Assembly: GCA_903863255.1 (NCBI GenBank) | Contig: CAIPBJ010000101.1 | Coordinates: forward strand, 1 to 39,408 | DNA length: 39,408 nt | From: an uncultured Methylophilaceae bacterium | GTDB lineage: Bacteria > Pseudomonadota > Gammaproteobacteria > Burkholderiales > Methylophilaceae | Direction of reading: 5' to 3' | Position numbers and translations under genes: made by a program | Part shown: positions 17,016 through 26,544 of the stretch, in pieces | Position numbering within the stretch: the first letter of the stretch is position 1 | Layout of the letters: every line of letters starts with the position of its first letter | The notes under the pieces: generated by a model | Databases searched by the model: none | The model's input: only the letters and a program-made list of their open reading frames with translations | What the model was told of the DNA's origin: nothing

Positions 17016-17717
17016 ATGAATACAAACCAGAACCTAAAATTGAACAGAGTGAAATCACATCGATCATGTGCAGCTCTGATTTTAACTTTGGCCTTTTCAT
17101 TGATATCAGGATGCGCTGTTACTCCCACCAGCATTGTCAAGACAACAACGACAGCCAAACCAGAACCTCGTGTGCCTATGAATGCGAACAACGGTTCAAT
17201 CTATAATTCCGCGGGTTACCGCCCTATTTTTGAAGATAGGCGTCCTCGCATGGTAGGTGACATTGTTACTGTCAATTTGGTTGAAAATACATCCGCAACA
17301 AAAGCCGGAGGCAGTTCAGGAACCAAAAAGGGATCGGTGAATAGTTCAATTTCCGCCCTATTCAATAAAGCAGCCCCAAAAGCAACCATGACCGGGAGCT
17401 CTGACCTTTCAAATCAGGACACTTCTGCGGCTAATGCGAGCAATGTCTTTACCGGGTCGATCACCACTACCGTAATTGACGTATTACCAAACGGGAATTT
17501 ACAGGTAAGCGGTGAAAAGCAGATCGCTCTAGATAAAGGTACCGAGTTCGTAAGGTTTTCAGGCGTTGTCAATCCAGACACGGTTACAGCAGGAAATAAC
17601 GTATCTTCAACACAGGTAGCGGATGTCAGGCTCGAATACAGGACAAATAGCACAATAGATGCATCGGAAGTCGCTTCTATCGTAACCCGGTTCTTCCTGA
17701 GCCTTGCCCCTTTATAA
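17016..17717 (+). CDS. flgH: L-ring lipoprotein FlgH
   Basis: FlgH forms the outer-membrane L ring. The 233-residue protein has a signal peptide with lipobox LISGC (lipidated C33) and the family core (FEDRRPRMVGDIVTVNLVENTSA ... NGNLQVSGEKQI ... VNPDTVTAGNNVSSTQVADVRLEY). Its TAA overlaps the flgI ATG by one base (TAATG), so the ring genes are translationally coupled. Confidence 0.97.
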   Translation: MNTNQNLKLNRVKSHRSCAALILTLAFSLISGCAVTPTSIVKTTTTAKPEPRVPMNANNGSIYNSAGYRPIFEDRRPRMVGDIVTVNLVENTSATKAGGSSGTKKGSVNSSISALFNKAAPKATMTGSSDLSNQDTSAANASNVFTGSITTTVIDVLPNGNLQVSGEKQIALDKGTEFVRFSGVVNPDTVTAGNNVSSTQVADVRLEYRTNSTIDASEVASIVTRFFLSLAPL

Positions 17718-18871
17718 TGATGGATGCCATGAAAACAGGCCAAGAAAACGAGACTGGATCATTCGGGAAAATCAGGAAAGTTACTATCTTACTGATCATC
17801 TTGAATGCAATTCTAAATTCGCATTACGCTTTTGCCGAACGCCTTAAAGACCTGGCAAACATTCAAGGGGTGCGCGACAATCAACTGATTGGCTACGGGA
17901 TTGTAGTCGGTCTGGATGGTACAGGAGACCAGACGACACAAACGCCATTCACTGTTCAAAGCATCATCTCGATGATGCAGCAAATGGGCGTTAATCTTCC
18001 AGCCGGCACAACGCTGCAACTTAAGAACGTGGCTGCTGTCATGGTCACAAGCAATTTGCCGCCCTTTGCGCAGCCAGGCCAGACCCTGGATGTTACGGTT
18101 TCATCAATGGGAAACGCCAAAAGTCTTCGAGGCGGGACCTTACTGATGACCCCTTTAAAAGGGGCCGATGGACAGATCTACGCCATGTCCCAAGGTAACC
18201 TTGTCGTCGGAGGGGTTGGGGCTTCGGCCAACGGAAGCCAAACTCAAATCAATCATTTGAGTGTTGGACGTATTTCTGCCGGAGCGACGGTCGAACGCTC
18301 GCTCCCGAATTCCATCAATCAGAACAATGTGGTGAATGTGGAACTCAAAGATGCTGACTTCTCAACGGCAAGCCTTGTAGCAGATGCAATTAACCGTAAA
18401 TTCGGAATGAACACTGCCGCAGCCCAAGATGGGCGGGTAATCAACGTTATCCCACCCGCAAATAGCAATCGGGTTGCTTTTCTCGCCGCACTTGAATCCA
18501 TAACCGTCAATCCATCGGAATCCGCAGCTAAAATCATCCTCAATGCAAGGACAGGGTCGGTTGTTATGAATCAAGCCGTGACATTGGATAATTGCGCGGT
18601 ATCGCACGGCAATCTCTCAGTTGTGATAAATACCGCACCGGTAATAAGTCAACCCGGTGCATTATCAAGCGGGCAGACCGTTGCAACGGCCAGGTCTCAA
18701 ATCGAAATAAACAAAGAGCCTGGAAAAGTACTGAATTTGCCAGCCGGCGCTTCCTTGTCAGAAGTCATAAAGGCCCTGAACGCAATCGGTGCCACACCTC
18801 AGGACCTTGTCGCGATTCTTCAGGCCATGAAAGCGGCAGGATCACTTCACGCAGATTTGGAAATCATATAA
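17717..18871 (+). CDS. flgI: P-ring protein FlgI
   Basis: FlgI assembles the periplasmic P ring with FlgA's help. It has 384 residues: a signal peptide ending near YAFA (residue 40), then the mature start ERLKDLANIQGVRDNQLIGY and the motif GYGIVVGLDGTGDQT. The C-terminus ends ATPQDLVAILQAMKAAGSLHADLEII. Three ATGs lie within the first five codons; the first overlaps the flgH stop, and the leader is somewhat long whichever is used. Confidence 0.97.
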   Translation: MMDAMKTGQENETGSFGKIRKVTILLIILNAILNSHYAFAERLKDLANIQGVRDNQLIGYGIVVGLDGTGDQTTQTPFTVQSIISMMQQMGVNLPAGTTLQLKNVAAVMVTSNLPPFAQPGQTLDVTVSSMGNAKSLRGGTLLMTPLKGADGQIYAMSQGNLVVGGVGASANGSQTQINHLSVGRISAGATVERSLPNSINQNNVVNVELKDADFSTASLVADAINRKFGMNTAAAQDGRVINVIPPANSNRVAFLAALESITVNPSESAAKIILNARTGSVVMNQAVTLDNCAVSHGNLSVVINTAPVISQPGALSSGQTVATARSQIEINKEPGKVLNLPAGASLSEVIKALNAIGATPQDLVAILQAMKAAGSLHADLEII

Positions 18872-18887
18872 GTATGAGGTACTTACC

Positions 18888-19769
18888 ATGATCAGTTCGG
18901 CAGATTTAAACGGTAAACTTGCCATTGATGCAAATGGCCTGAATGACCTTAAGCTTTCTGCAAAAGATAACTCGCCTGAAGCAATAAAGGGAGTCGCTAA
19001 GCAATTTGAAGCTATCTTTATGAATATGATGCTTAAAAGCATGCGAGACGCGACTAGTCAGGATAGCCCTTTCGAGAACGAACAAACCAAATCCTTTACT
19101 TCCATGCTCGATCAGCAGCTAAGCAGCAACCTGTCATCTAAAGGGCTGGGGTTATCAGAAGTCCTCACACGACAACTTAGCAAAATTAGCAACATCAAAG
19201 TGAGTGATTCTAATTTACAACATCCTGATTCGTCTTCAAATTCAAACAATCCGTCATCCCAAAAGATTGATAATACATCCACGTCTCCCATTACGAACAA
19301 TGCAAAATCATCCGGATACTCTGCCGCATCATTTCAAAGCATCATGGGCCCTCATGCTGAGGCTGCAAGTCGTGAAACAGGAATCCCTGCTCAATTCATG
19401 ATGGGACAAGCTGCTTTAGAGAGCGGCTGGGGCAAGCATGAAATCAAGGGTTCAGATGGTACAAAGAGCCATAACCTTTTTGGAATAAAAGCGAATAAGA
19501 ACTGGAAGGGTAAGGTGGTAGAAGCTACCACCACGGAATATATCAATGGAGTCAAACAAACCAAAATTGAAAAGTTCAGGGCTTACGACTCCTATAAAGA
19601 TTCTTTCAAGGATTTTGCCAACCTTATGCAAAATAATTCGAGATATCAAAAAGTGATGGCCAATCTGGACGATCCAAGTGGTTACGCAAAAGCAATTCAA
19701 ACTGCCGGGTATGCAACTGACCCGAATTATTCAAATAAACTAATGAACGTCATCCAGAAAATAACTTGA
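18888..19769 (+). CDS. flgJ: FlgJ: rod-binding and peptidoglycan hydrolase
   Basis: This is the two-domain FlgJ of beta- and gammaproteobacteria. Residues 1-110 are the rod-cap domain (AIKGVAKQFEAIFMNMMLKSMRDAT, SMLDQQLS), then a Ser/Asn-rich linker of about 40 residues. From about 145 to the end is a glucosaminidase-type domain with the catalytic glutamate near E178 (QAALESGWGKHEIKG) and LFGIKANKNWKGK. It opens the cell wall so the rod can pass. The gene closes the flgB-J run, and a sigma-28 promoter follows its stop. Confidence 0.97.
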   Translation: MISSADLNGKLAIDANGLNDLKLSAKDNSPEAIKGVAKQFEAIFMNMMLKSMRDATSQDSPFENEQTKSFTSMLDQQLSSNLSSKGLGLSEVLTRQLSKISNIKVSDSNLQHPDSSSNSNNPSSQKIDNTSTSPITNNAKSSGYSAASFQSIMGPHAEAASRETGIPAQFMMGQAALESGWGKHEIKGSDGTKSHNLFGIKANKNWKGKVVEATTTEYINGVKQTKIEKFRAYDSYKDSFKDFANLMQNNSRYQKVMANLDDPSGYAKAIQTAGYATDPNYSNKLMNVIQKIT

Positions 19770-19795
19770 GGAAATGGCCTTGATAAAAAAATTCC

Positions 19796-19822
19796 TAAAG
19801 TTTTCATTTTTTATGCCGACAA
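19796..19822 (+). promoter_or_regulatory. Sigma-28 (FliA) promoter of flgK-flgL
   Basis: TAAAGTTT, 11 bp, GCCGACAA: the -35 is a perfect match and the -10 differs from GCCGATAA at one base. It lies in the flgJ-flgK gap, 31 bp before the flgK ATG, and gives flgK-flgL a late promoter in addition to read-through from flgB-J. Confidence 0.88.
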
Positions 19823-19852
19823 TGGTCATTAGAAACCATAAGAGTACCTATC

Positions 19853-21802
19853 ATGTCTACGAATATACTTAGTATTGGCCAAAGCGCTCTTGCTGCCGCA
19901 CAGGTAGGCATCAGCGTGACTGGCAATAACATCGCAAATGCCTCCACGGATGGATATTCGCGTGAGGTTGTAATTCAGGCACCTGCCAAGGCACAGAATT
20001 TTGGATACGGCTACCTTGGGCAAGGCGTTCAAATTTCTACAGTTAGTCGTGTTTATAATCAATTTCTGGCTCAACAGGCAAACTCCGCTCAATCTGCGAG
20101 TACCGCAACGAACACTTATGCATCCCAGATTTCTCAGATTGACAATATGTTATCAGACACAAATGCGGGTCTCTCTCCTGCTATGCAAAGCTTCTTCAAT
20201 AACCTTAACAACCTGTCTGCTTCACCAGGCGATAGCGCGACAAGACAAGCAGTTCTTTCTTCAGGACAATCGCTGGTGGATCGTTTCCAAAGCATCGGAA
20301 GCAATATCAATCAACTGAGAGAAGGTGTTAACACGCAACTTTCTAATAACGCTGCTTTAGCCACCTCTTATGCCAGCCAAATAGCAAAGTTAAACGATTC
20401 CATAAGCAAAGCAGTTGCAACGGACAATACATCACCCCCTAATGATTTGTTAGATCAGCGCGATTTACTGGTTTCGAAATTAAATTCGGTCATTCAAGCC
20501 AACGTTATCAAACAAAGTGATGGAAGTTACAATGTTTTTGTTGGAAATGGATTGCCTCTTGTTGTTGGAAATAAATCTTTTGGATTAACCACACAAAGCT
20601 CTCCCACCGATCCCAATCGCTTGGAAATTGCATATGTTCAGGGCTCCAATGTCAGTAACGTAGGAGACAATAGCCTGCCTGGAGGGGCTATCGGCGGACT
20701 GCTGCAGTTCAGGAACAATTCGCTCGACAGCATCCAGAACCAGCTTGGCCAGATCGCAATCGGGCTGACGCAAACCTTTAATCAGCAACAGCAGCAAGGA
20801 ACTGACATCAATGGTAATCCTGGCACCAATTTCTTTAATGTTCCTAACCCAGAGGTCAATGCAAGTTCGAACAATACTGGTAACGCAGTAATAACGGCAT
20901 CCATAACGGATGTCTCAAAACTCACGAGCAGCGACTACCAGGTAAAATATGACGGGACAAACTACAACATTACTAAGGTGAGTGATGGCACGACGCAATC
21001 CTTCAGCAGCCTGCCTCAAACTGTCGACGGTGTATCAATTTCCCTTCAGTCAGGCAGTATGGCTACAAACGATCAGTTTCTCGTTCGCCCTACTTACGAT
21101 GCTGCGACATCCATTTCGATGGCGATTACAGACATCTCCAAAATCGCCGCAGGCAGCTCCTCTGTAGCTACTGCTGCTGGAACAACGAATACCGGTTCAG
21201 GAAGCATCAGTAGCACGACATTGTCCAGCGGTTATGCTTCAAGCCCTATTACTTCGGCTACCACACTCACTTACAATAGCGCAGGTTCCACTCTTTCTGG
21301 ATTCCCTGCGGCCGCCCCGGTTACTGTTACAAATGGAAGTACAGTTACGAATTACGCAGCGGGATCAACCATTCCTTACATTGCCGGTGCCAGTTATTCT
21401 TTTTCCGGAATCAGTTTCACAATGAGTGGGACCCCGGGCAATGGGGATACGTTCTCAATTGCTCCTAACTCAGCAGCCGCACCGGGAGATAATACCAACG
21501 CACTGATGTTGGCCGCCTTGCAGAGCAAAAATACGATGAATGGCAATTCCATGAATTACGATTCGGTATTTAATCAGTTGGTCAGTGACGTAGCTAACAA
21601 GACAAATGAACTTCAAGTAACCGGAACAGCAGAAACAACCATGCTGAATCAGGCTAATGCTGCTCAGCAATCAGAATCCGGGGTGAATCTTGATGAAGAA
21701 GCAAGTAATCTCTTGAAATACCAGCAAGCCTATCAGGCTGCCGGTAAAATGATGCAAATTGCAAGTCAGCTATTCTCAACATTACTAAGCATTGGTCAAT
21801 AA
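19853..21802 (+). CDS. flgK: Hook-filament junction protein FlgK (HAP1)
   Basis: FlgK is the first junction protein on the hook. The 649-residue protein has the family N-terminus (ILSIGQSALAAAQVGISVTGNNIANASTDGYSRE) and C-terminus (SGVNLDEEASNLLKYQQAYQAAGKMMQIASQLFSTLLSI). The middle, about 300-560, is a long Ser/Thr/Gly-rich region that makes it longer than the roughly 550-residue enteric protein, as is common in this group. It is exported with FlgN and transcribed from its own sigma-28-type promoter. Confidence 0.97.
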   Translation: MSTNILSIGQSALAAAQVGISVTGNNIANASTDGYSREVVIQAPAKAQNFGYGYLGQGVQISTVSRVYNQFLAQQANSAQSASTATNTYASQISQIDNMLSDTNAGLSPAMQSFFNNLNNLSASPGDSATRQAVLSSGQSLVDRFQSIGSNINQLREGVNTQLSNNAALATSYASQIAKLNDSISKAVATDNTSPPNDLLDQRDLLVSKLNSVIQANVIKQSDGSYNVFVGNGLPLVVGNKSFGLTTQSSPTDPNRLEIAYVQGSNVSNVGDNSLPGGAIGGLLQFRNNSLDSIQNQLGQIAIGLTQTFNQQQQQGTDINGNPGTNFFNVPNPEVNASSNNTGNAVITASITDVSKLTSSDYQVKYDGTNYNITKVSDGTTQSFSSLPQTVDGVSISLQSGSMATNDQFLVRPTYDAATSISMAITDISKIAAGSSSVATAAGTTNTGSGSISSTTLSSGYASSPITSATTLTYNSAGSTLSGFPAAAPVTVTNGSTVTNYAAGSTIPYIAGASYSFSGISFTMSGTPGNGDTFSIAPNSAAAPGDNTNALMLAALQSKNTMNGNSMNYDSVFNQLVSDVANKTNELQVTGTAETTMLNQANAAQQSESGVNLDEEASNLLKYQQAYQAAGKMMQIASQLFSTLLSIGQ

Positions 21803-21825
21803 AACAGGAATAGGGGTCATCTATC

Positions 21826-22743
21826 ATGAGAATCAGTACCAATACACTATATCAGAACGGAACAACACAGATAACCAACTTGCAGTCGGACGTAGCAAAA
21901 CTGCAACAGGAGATATCAAGTGGCAAACGCATTCAAAGTCCATCTGATGATCCTGTAGCCGCATCGGCAGCATTGGAAGTATCGTTTAACCAGAGCGTCA
22001 ATTCTAAATTCGCTGACAACAGGACCGCTGCTACAAATAAGCTTAACGGTCTTGATACTACTTTATCAAGTATCTCGGACATCATGACAGCGGCACAGTC
22101 TTCATTGGTAAGTGCAGGAAACGGTACCTTGTCGGATACTGATCGTGCTTCGATTGCCACAACGCTTTCACAGTCTTTGCAACAATTAATCGGAATAGCG
22201 AATTCCAAAGATGCCTATGGAAATTATCAATTTTCAGGTTTCAAGACTCAAACCCAGCCCTTCACGGCGACCGCCTCTGGCGCAACATACAATGGTGATA
22301 GCAACGAGCAATCCATTCAGGTAGATTCGAATACACAAATCACGGTAAGTGCGGCTGGCAACAATGTGTTTCAGGCAAATGGAAACGATATATTTTCAAC
22401 GCTCACCAATGTAATAAATTTACTTAACACGCCCGCTACGACCGCTGCCGCAAAAACGGCCTTGACATCAGGACTTGCCACTGCATCTACAAACCTGAAG
22501 ACTTCCGTTGATAACATTCTTACTATACGGTCCGCAGTGGGTTCGAAACTGAACGAGATCGACTCCCTGAATTCGGCCGGATCCAGCCGCGATTTACAAT
22601 ATACCACTACCCTGTCAAATTTACAGGATACAGATCTTGTTAAGGCAGCATCAGATTTATCTAAACAAAATACGATCTTGCAGGCGGCACAACAATCTTT
22701 TGTAAAGACAACCAGCCTTTCATTATTTCAGTACATCAATTAA
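21826..22743 (+). CDS. flgL: Hook-filament junction protein FlgL (HAP3)
   Basis: FlgL is the second junction protein, between FlgK and the filament. It has 305 residues and a flagellin-like N-terminus (MRISTNTLYQNGTTQITNL ... KLQQEISSGKRIQSPSDDPVAA). The end is TTTLSNLQDTDLVKAASDLSKQNTILQAAQQSFVKTTSLSLFQYI. It lies 23 bp after flgK. A hairpin just beyond its stop separates it from convergent fliR. Confidence 0.97.
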   Translation: MRISTNTLYQNGTTQITNLQSDVAKLQQEISSGKRIQSPSDDPVAASAALEVSFNQSVNSKFADNRTAATNKLNGLDTTLSSISDIMTAAQSSLVSAGNGTLSDTDRASIATTLSQSLQQLIGIANSKDAYGNYQFSGFKTQTQPFTATASGATYNGDSNEQSIQVDSNTQITVSAAGNNVFQANGNDIFSTLTNVINLLNTPATTAAAKTALTSGLATASTNLKTSVDNILTIRSAVGSKLNEIDSLNSAGSSRDLQYTTTLSNLQDTDLVKAASDLSKQNTILQAAQQSFVKTTSLSLFQYIN

Positions 22744-22757
22744 TCATTCTTGGTTAT

Positions 22758-22790
22758 TGCGCTTAACAACATATTTAACTGTTTAGCGCA
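22758..22790. terminator. Hairpin between convergent flgL and fliR
   Basis: TGCGCTTAA (22758-22766) pairs with TTTAGCGCA (22782-22790) except at one position. It begins 15 bp after the flgL stop and covers the fliR stop codon. T-rich tracts are weak on both sides, so it may terminate both transcripts only partly, or simply protect 3' ends. Confidence 0.5.
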
Positions 22791-23556
22791 CCATGACCTG
22801 GTTCATATTCCGAACCCCCTGTTCGATCATGTTCTCGAGTGGCTTCAACATGCCTGGCAAAGTAAGGACGATTATCAGAATGCCTACCGTAAGAGTGACA
22901 GGAAAACCTATTCCAAACAGATTCAATTGAGGTGCGGTCTTGGTAAGAATACCTAGAGCCATATTCGTGATCAATAGTGCCGCAACTGCAGGCAAGGCGA
23001 GTAAAAGTCCCGAACTAAAAATCTGCCCACCCCAGGAAACGAGTTTCATGGCATCAACACCTGTAGCTTGAGAACCTATCGGCATCGTCATAAAGCTTTC
23101 AGCTATGGCTGAGATGATTAGCAAGTGACCATCCAGGCTAAGAAATACCAATGACGCCACTAATAGAAGAAATTGACTGATCGCCGTACTCTGTCCTTGT
23201 GATTGCGGATCATAAAAGGATGCAAAACCTAAACCCATGGTCATACCAATTAGTTGACCTGCAATTTCCACCGCTGAAAAAACAATTCGCATGCTAAAAC
23301 CGATTGCGAGTCCAATTATCATTTGCTGAACCAGTGCGAGCAAACCTTGAAATGAAAATACATCAAAATCTGGAATTGAAGGTAATGTTGGAATAATAAT
23401 CAACGTGATCACCAATCCAAATCCAAGCTTAATCTGATTGGGAATGGCAGAATGACTCAGTATAGGCGCGATTGCAACCACTCCCAATACCCTTGTGAGC
23501 GGCCATAAAAGAATGATGACCCAATGTTGCAGAATACTGCTGCTAACTGAAATCAT
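22783..23556 (-). CDS. fliR: Flagellar export gate protein FliR
   Basis: FliR is a membrane subunit of the FliPQR export channel. The 257-residue, strongly hydrophobic protein has several membrane segments and the family pattern (LTRVLGVVAIAPILSH, QMIIGLAIGFSMRIVFSAVEIAGQLIGMTMGLGFASFYDP, NLFGIGFPVTLTVGI). It is last in the fliL-R operon, 20 bp after fliQ. Confidence 0.97.
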   Translation of the reverse strand: MISVSSSILQHWVIILLWPLTRVLGVVAIAPILSHSAIPNQIKLGFGLVITLIIIPTLPSIPDFDVFSFQGLLALVQQMIIGLAIGFSMRIVFSAVEIAGQLIGMTMGLGFASFYDPQSQGQSTAISQFLLLVASLVFLSLDGHLLIISAIAESFMTMPIGSQATGVDAMKLVSWGGQIFSSGLLLALPAVAALLITNMALGILTKTAPQLNLFGIGFPVTLTVGILIIVLTLPGMLKPLENMIEQGVRNMNQVMVR

Positions 23557-23576
23557 GATATTGCTTCAGTCAAGGT

Positions 23577-23846
23577 TTAGTTGGCCATGGCAGGGATGCT
23601 TGTGAATACCTGATGCATATAATCTACCATTGTCCCTAACATCCATGGACCAGCCACAATCAATGCAGCAAAGACTCCAACTAATTTTGGAATAAATGAG
23701 AGTGTTGACTCATTTATCTGGGTGGCAGCCTGAAAAATGCTTACAGCCAGTCCGATTATCAGAACGATCAGAAGAATCGGAGCGGATACCATCAAAGTGA
23801 TTTGCATGGCATGACTTGCTAAATCCATTACGCTTTCTGGTGTCAT
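23577..23846 (-). CDS. fliQ: Flagellar export gate protein FliQ
   Basis: FliQ is a small export-channel subunit with two membrane helices. At 89 residues it has the exact usual length, starting MTPESVMDLASHAMQITLM and containing QAATQINESTLSFIPKLVG. The frame stays open upstream into fliP, but those residues are not FliQ-like; the ATG at 23846 leaves an 11-bp gap after fliP. Confidence 0.97.
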   Translation of the reverse strand: MTPESVMDLASHAMQITLMVSAPILLIVLIIGLAVSIFQAATQINESTLSFIPKLVGVFAALIVAGPWMLGTMVDYMHQVFTSIPAMAN

Positions 23847-23857
23847 AACACTTATCC

Positions 23858-24634
23858 TTAATAAAAACTTTGTACTAAAGAACCAAGCAGCAATTGCCAT
23901 CCATCGACCAGGACGAACAACATCAGTTTGAAAGGCAGCGCAACGATTGATGGCGAGACCATCATCATACCCATTGCCATCAAGACACTTGCCACGACCA
24001 TATCAATGATGAGGAATGGTATAAAGATCGCAAATCCGATCTGAAACGCAGTTTTAAGCTCACTGGTCATAAAGGCAGGAACAAGGACTTTAAGAGGGAC
24101 CTCATCCGGTTTCTCAATTTTATCGATTTGAGCCATTTTCACGAAAAGTGCAAGATCACCTTCTCTTGTTTGTTTCATCATAAATGCTTTAAGAGGTAAA
24201 GAACCCTTGTCCAGTGCCTCTTGCATACTTATCTTGTTTTCGGAAAGCGGTTGATAGGCATCGGTGTAGATCTTATCAAGTACCGGACTCATAACAAAGA
24301 AAGTAAGGAACATCGCCAAACCGACTAGCACCTGATTAGGGGGAGCCGATTGCGTGCCAAGTGCTTGCCTTAGCAGTGACAACACTATGATGATTCGAGT
24401 GAATCCTGTCATCATGAGCAGAACCGATGGCAAGAAGGTCAATGACGTCAAGAGGATAAGCGTTTGAAGGCTGAGCGAATAATTTTGCCCTCCACCTGCT
24501 GCCGGATTGGCATTTATTAATTGCAACCCTGCGTTATCGGCTAGCGCAATAGAGGGAATGAGTAAGAAAAGACTGAATAGGCCTGTAAACAATACCCTGT
24601 CAGAAATCCTAAATTTTATCATAGGTGTATTCAT
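23858..24634 (-). CDS. fliP: Flagellar export gate protein FliP
   Basis: FliP is the core of the export pore. The 258-residue protein has a cleavable N-terminal signal, as in other FliP (cleaved near SIALA), then [58 protein letters not shown]-type family sequence in consecutive segments. It ends with [17 protein letters not shown]. The start overlaps the fliO stop by 4 bp (ATGA). Confidence 0.98.
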   Translation of the reverse strand: MNTPMIKFRISDRVLFTGLFSLFLLIPSIALADNAGLQLINANPAAGGGQNYSLSLQTLILLTSLTFLPSVLLMMTGFTRIIIVLSLLRQALGTQSAPPNQVLVGLAMFLTFFVMSPVLDKIYTDAYQPLSENKISMQEALDKGSLPLKAFMMKQTREGDLALFVKMAQIDKIEKPDEVPLKVLVPAFMTSELKTAFQIGFAIFIPFLIIDMVVASVLMAMGMMMVSPSIVALPFKLMLFVLVDGWQLLLGSLVQSFY

Positions 24635-25101
24635 GACGATTGAACCTTACTACCCGTATCGGATTTTTTATCAAGCGACTTCTTTAACCAATGAGAGAAT
24701 GAAGTCGTAATGGGTGAAATAGCATTCGTCATGTTTTGCTCTGTACCGCCTGCCGACAAGGCTTGAGGTATTGAATTGATTTCAAGATTGGCTATGCTGG
24801 TCACCTGCCCTGGCGCTACCCCAACAACCAGCCATCGATCTCCTACTTCCACCACCACCACTCGTTCACGCGTGCCGACACTGACACCACCAACCACCTT
24901 GGCTACTGACTGGGTTCCAATACCATGAGGCATTAAGCGCTTTAAGCCCCATGTGATCAAGGCCATGACGCCCAATACCACTATTAATCCAATCAGCATT
25001 TTCAAGATACTTCCCCCCGGCGTAACGGTATTGCTGTCGGCAAAGGCAAGTTGGTAACCCATGGATAAGAGAATACAACTAGATTTCAGAATAGTTTTCA
25101 T
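24631..25101 (-). CDS. fliO: Flagellar assembly protein FliO
   Basis: FliO helps FliP assemble into the export gate. The 156-residue protein has a short N-terminal hydrophobic signal-like stretch, a membrane helix at about 34-52 ([22 protein letters not shown]) and a cytoplasmic domain with [26 protein letters not shown]. The C-terminal tail is polar and variable. It sits 8 bp after fliN. Confidence 0.93.
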   Translation of the reverse strand: MKTILKSSCILLSMGYQLAFADSNTVTPGGSILKMLIGLIVVLGVMALITWGLKRLMPHGIGTQSVAKVVGGVSVGTRERVVVVEVGDRWLVVGVAPGQVTSIANLEINSIPQALSAGGTEQNMTNAISPITTSFSHWLKKSLDKKSDTGSKVQSS

Positions 25102-25109
25102 TGGTATCG

Positions 25110-25538
25110 TTATCTGTTGATCTTACGAATTCGTTCTGCCGGTGTAATAATGTCAGTCAAACGAATCCCGAACTTATCATTCACGACAACCACTTCACCC
25201 TGTGCAATCAAACAGCCATTCACTAACACATCCATGGGTTCCCCAGCCATCCCATCAAGCTCAACGACCGAGCCCTGAGCCAGTTGCAGCAGGTTCTTAA
25301 TCGCAATTTTGGTACGTCCCAACTCAACGGTAAGCTGAACCGGGATATCCAGAATGAAGTCTATGTCATTTTGGGTTTCTGGACTTAATTTTCCCTTTCC
25401 AGAGAATTCTGTGAACACAGCAGCCTGTTCATCAGCGGCCTGCACCGCACTCGATTCCGCCGCAGTTTGTTCAGCCATCGCCGCTCCCCAATCGTCTTCT
25501 TCTATAGTTTGCACTTGCTCTCCTGGATCATTCGCCAT
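25110..25538 (-). CDS. fliN: Flagellar switch protein FliN
   Basis: FliN forms the lower C ring with FliM and receives FliH-bound export cargo. It has 142 residues: an acidic, Ala-rich N-terminal half (residues 1-50) and a SpoA domain (DIDFILDIPVQLTVELGRTKIAIKNLLQLAQGSVVELDGMAGEPMDVLVNG and on to the end). Its start overlaps the end of fliM by 11 bp, coupling the two switch genes. Confidence 0.97.
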   Translation of the reverse strand: MANDPGEQVQTIEEDDWGAAMAEQTAAESSAVQAADEQAAVFTEFSGKGKLSPETQNDIDFILDIPVQLTVELGRTKIAIKNLLQLAQGSVVELDGMAGEPMDVLVNGCLIAQGEVVVVNDKFGIRLTDIITPAERIRKINR

Positions 25539-26529
25539 TTTGTTCTCCTTTTACATATTCAGTTGCATTTGCACGAAGCAGCTTTTCAACACGCAACGCA
25601 TACTGCCCATTAAATACTCCGTATTTACATTCCATTACAGGAACACCGTCAATTTTGGCCTGAACCGTCTCGTCAAGTGAAAGCGGGATAACGTCTCCGA
25701 CTTTCATATTGAGAATTTGTCCCAATTGCGTATTCGTCTTTGCCAAATCTGCCACCATTTCCACTTCAGCAGCCTGAATCTGCTGTGTCATCAGTCTTAC
25801 CCATCGTTTGTCAGCACCGAGAACTTCTCCTTGCAGCGGTGAGCTTAGGACATCTCGAATTGGTTCAATCATCGAATAAGGGAAACAGAAATGCATTTCG
25901 CCACTTACCGCACCCATTTCGATATTGAAAGTGATGGCAACTACCACCTCGTTCGGCGTGGCAATGTTTGCAAATTGCGTATTCATTTCTGATCGAATGA
26001 ACTCAAACTGAACCTTATGAACCGGTTCCCAGGCTTTTGAATAGGTATCAAAGACGATATTCAGAACACGCTGTATGATTCGCTGCTCGGTCGCTGTGAA
26101 GTCTCTGCCTTCGATACGGGTATGAAAACGACCATCGCCACCAAACAGGTTATCTACAATCAGAAAAACCAGTGTTGGATCAAAAACCATCAATGCCGTG
26201 CCACGAAAGGGTTGCATATGCACCAGGTTTAAGTTGGTTGGAACGACAAGGTTCCTGATGAAATCACTGTATTTCGAAACCCTGACTGGTCCGACAGACA
26301 CTTCAACAGTTCGACGAAGAAAATTGAATAATTCGATTCTGATCAGTCTGGCAAAACGTTCATTGATGATCTCAAGCGTAGGCATCCGCCCACGCACAAT
26401 TCTTTCTTGAGTCGCAAGATTATAAGATCGAACGCCGGAAGAATCCTCTTCAGACTTATCGTCGTCTTGATCGCCCGTTACCCCCTTTAGCAGGGCATCA
26501 ACTTCGTCTTGAGATAAAAATTCTGACAT
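25528..26529 (-). CDS. fliM: Flagellar switch protein FliM
   Basis: FliM is the middle C-ring protein and the CheY-P target. The 333-residue protein starts MSEFLSQDEVDALLKGV, carrying the CheY-binding N-terminal peptide (LSQDEVDALL). Then come the CheC-like middle domain, with LVVPTNLNLVHMQPFRGTALMVFDP, and the C-terminal SpoA domain. The intact CheY-binding peptide implies a chemotaxis system elsewhere in the genome, since no che gene is in the window. Confidence 0.98.
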   Translation of the reverse strand: MSEFLSQDEVDALLKGVTGDQDDDKSEEDSSGVRSYNLATQERIVRGRMPTLEIINERFARLIRIELFNFLRRTVEVSVGPVRVSKYSDFIRNLVVPTNLNLVHMQPFRGTALMVFDPTLVFLIVDNLFGGDGRFHTRIEGRDFTATEQRIIQRVLNIVFDTYSKAWEPVHKVQFEFIRSEMNTQFANIATPNEVVVAITFNIEMGAVSGEMHFCFPYSMIEPIRDVLSSPLQGEVLGADKRWVRLMTQQIQAAEVEMVADLAKTNTQLGQILNMKVGDVIPLSLDETVQAKIDGVPVMECKYGVFNGQYALRVEKLLRANATEYVKGEQNGE

Positions 26530-26544
26530 GATTAATGCGCTTAT

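Noticed and set aside
20780-20800. CAG-rich run in flgK and similar Gln runs in fliK as tandem repeats
   Set aside because: These are short runs of glutamine codons inside coding sequence, not an array with repeated units.
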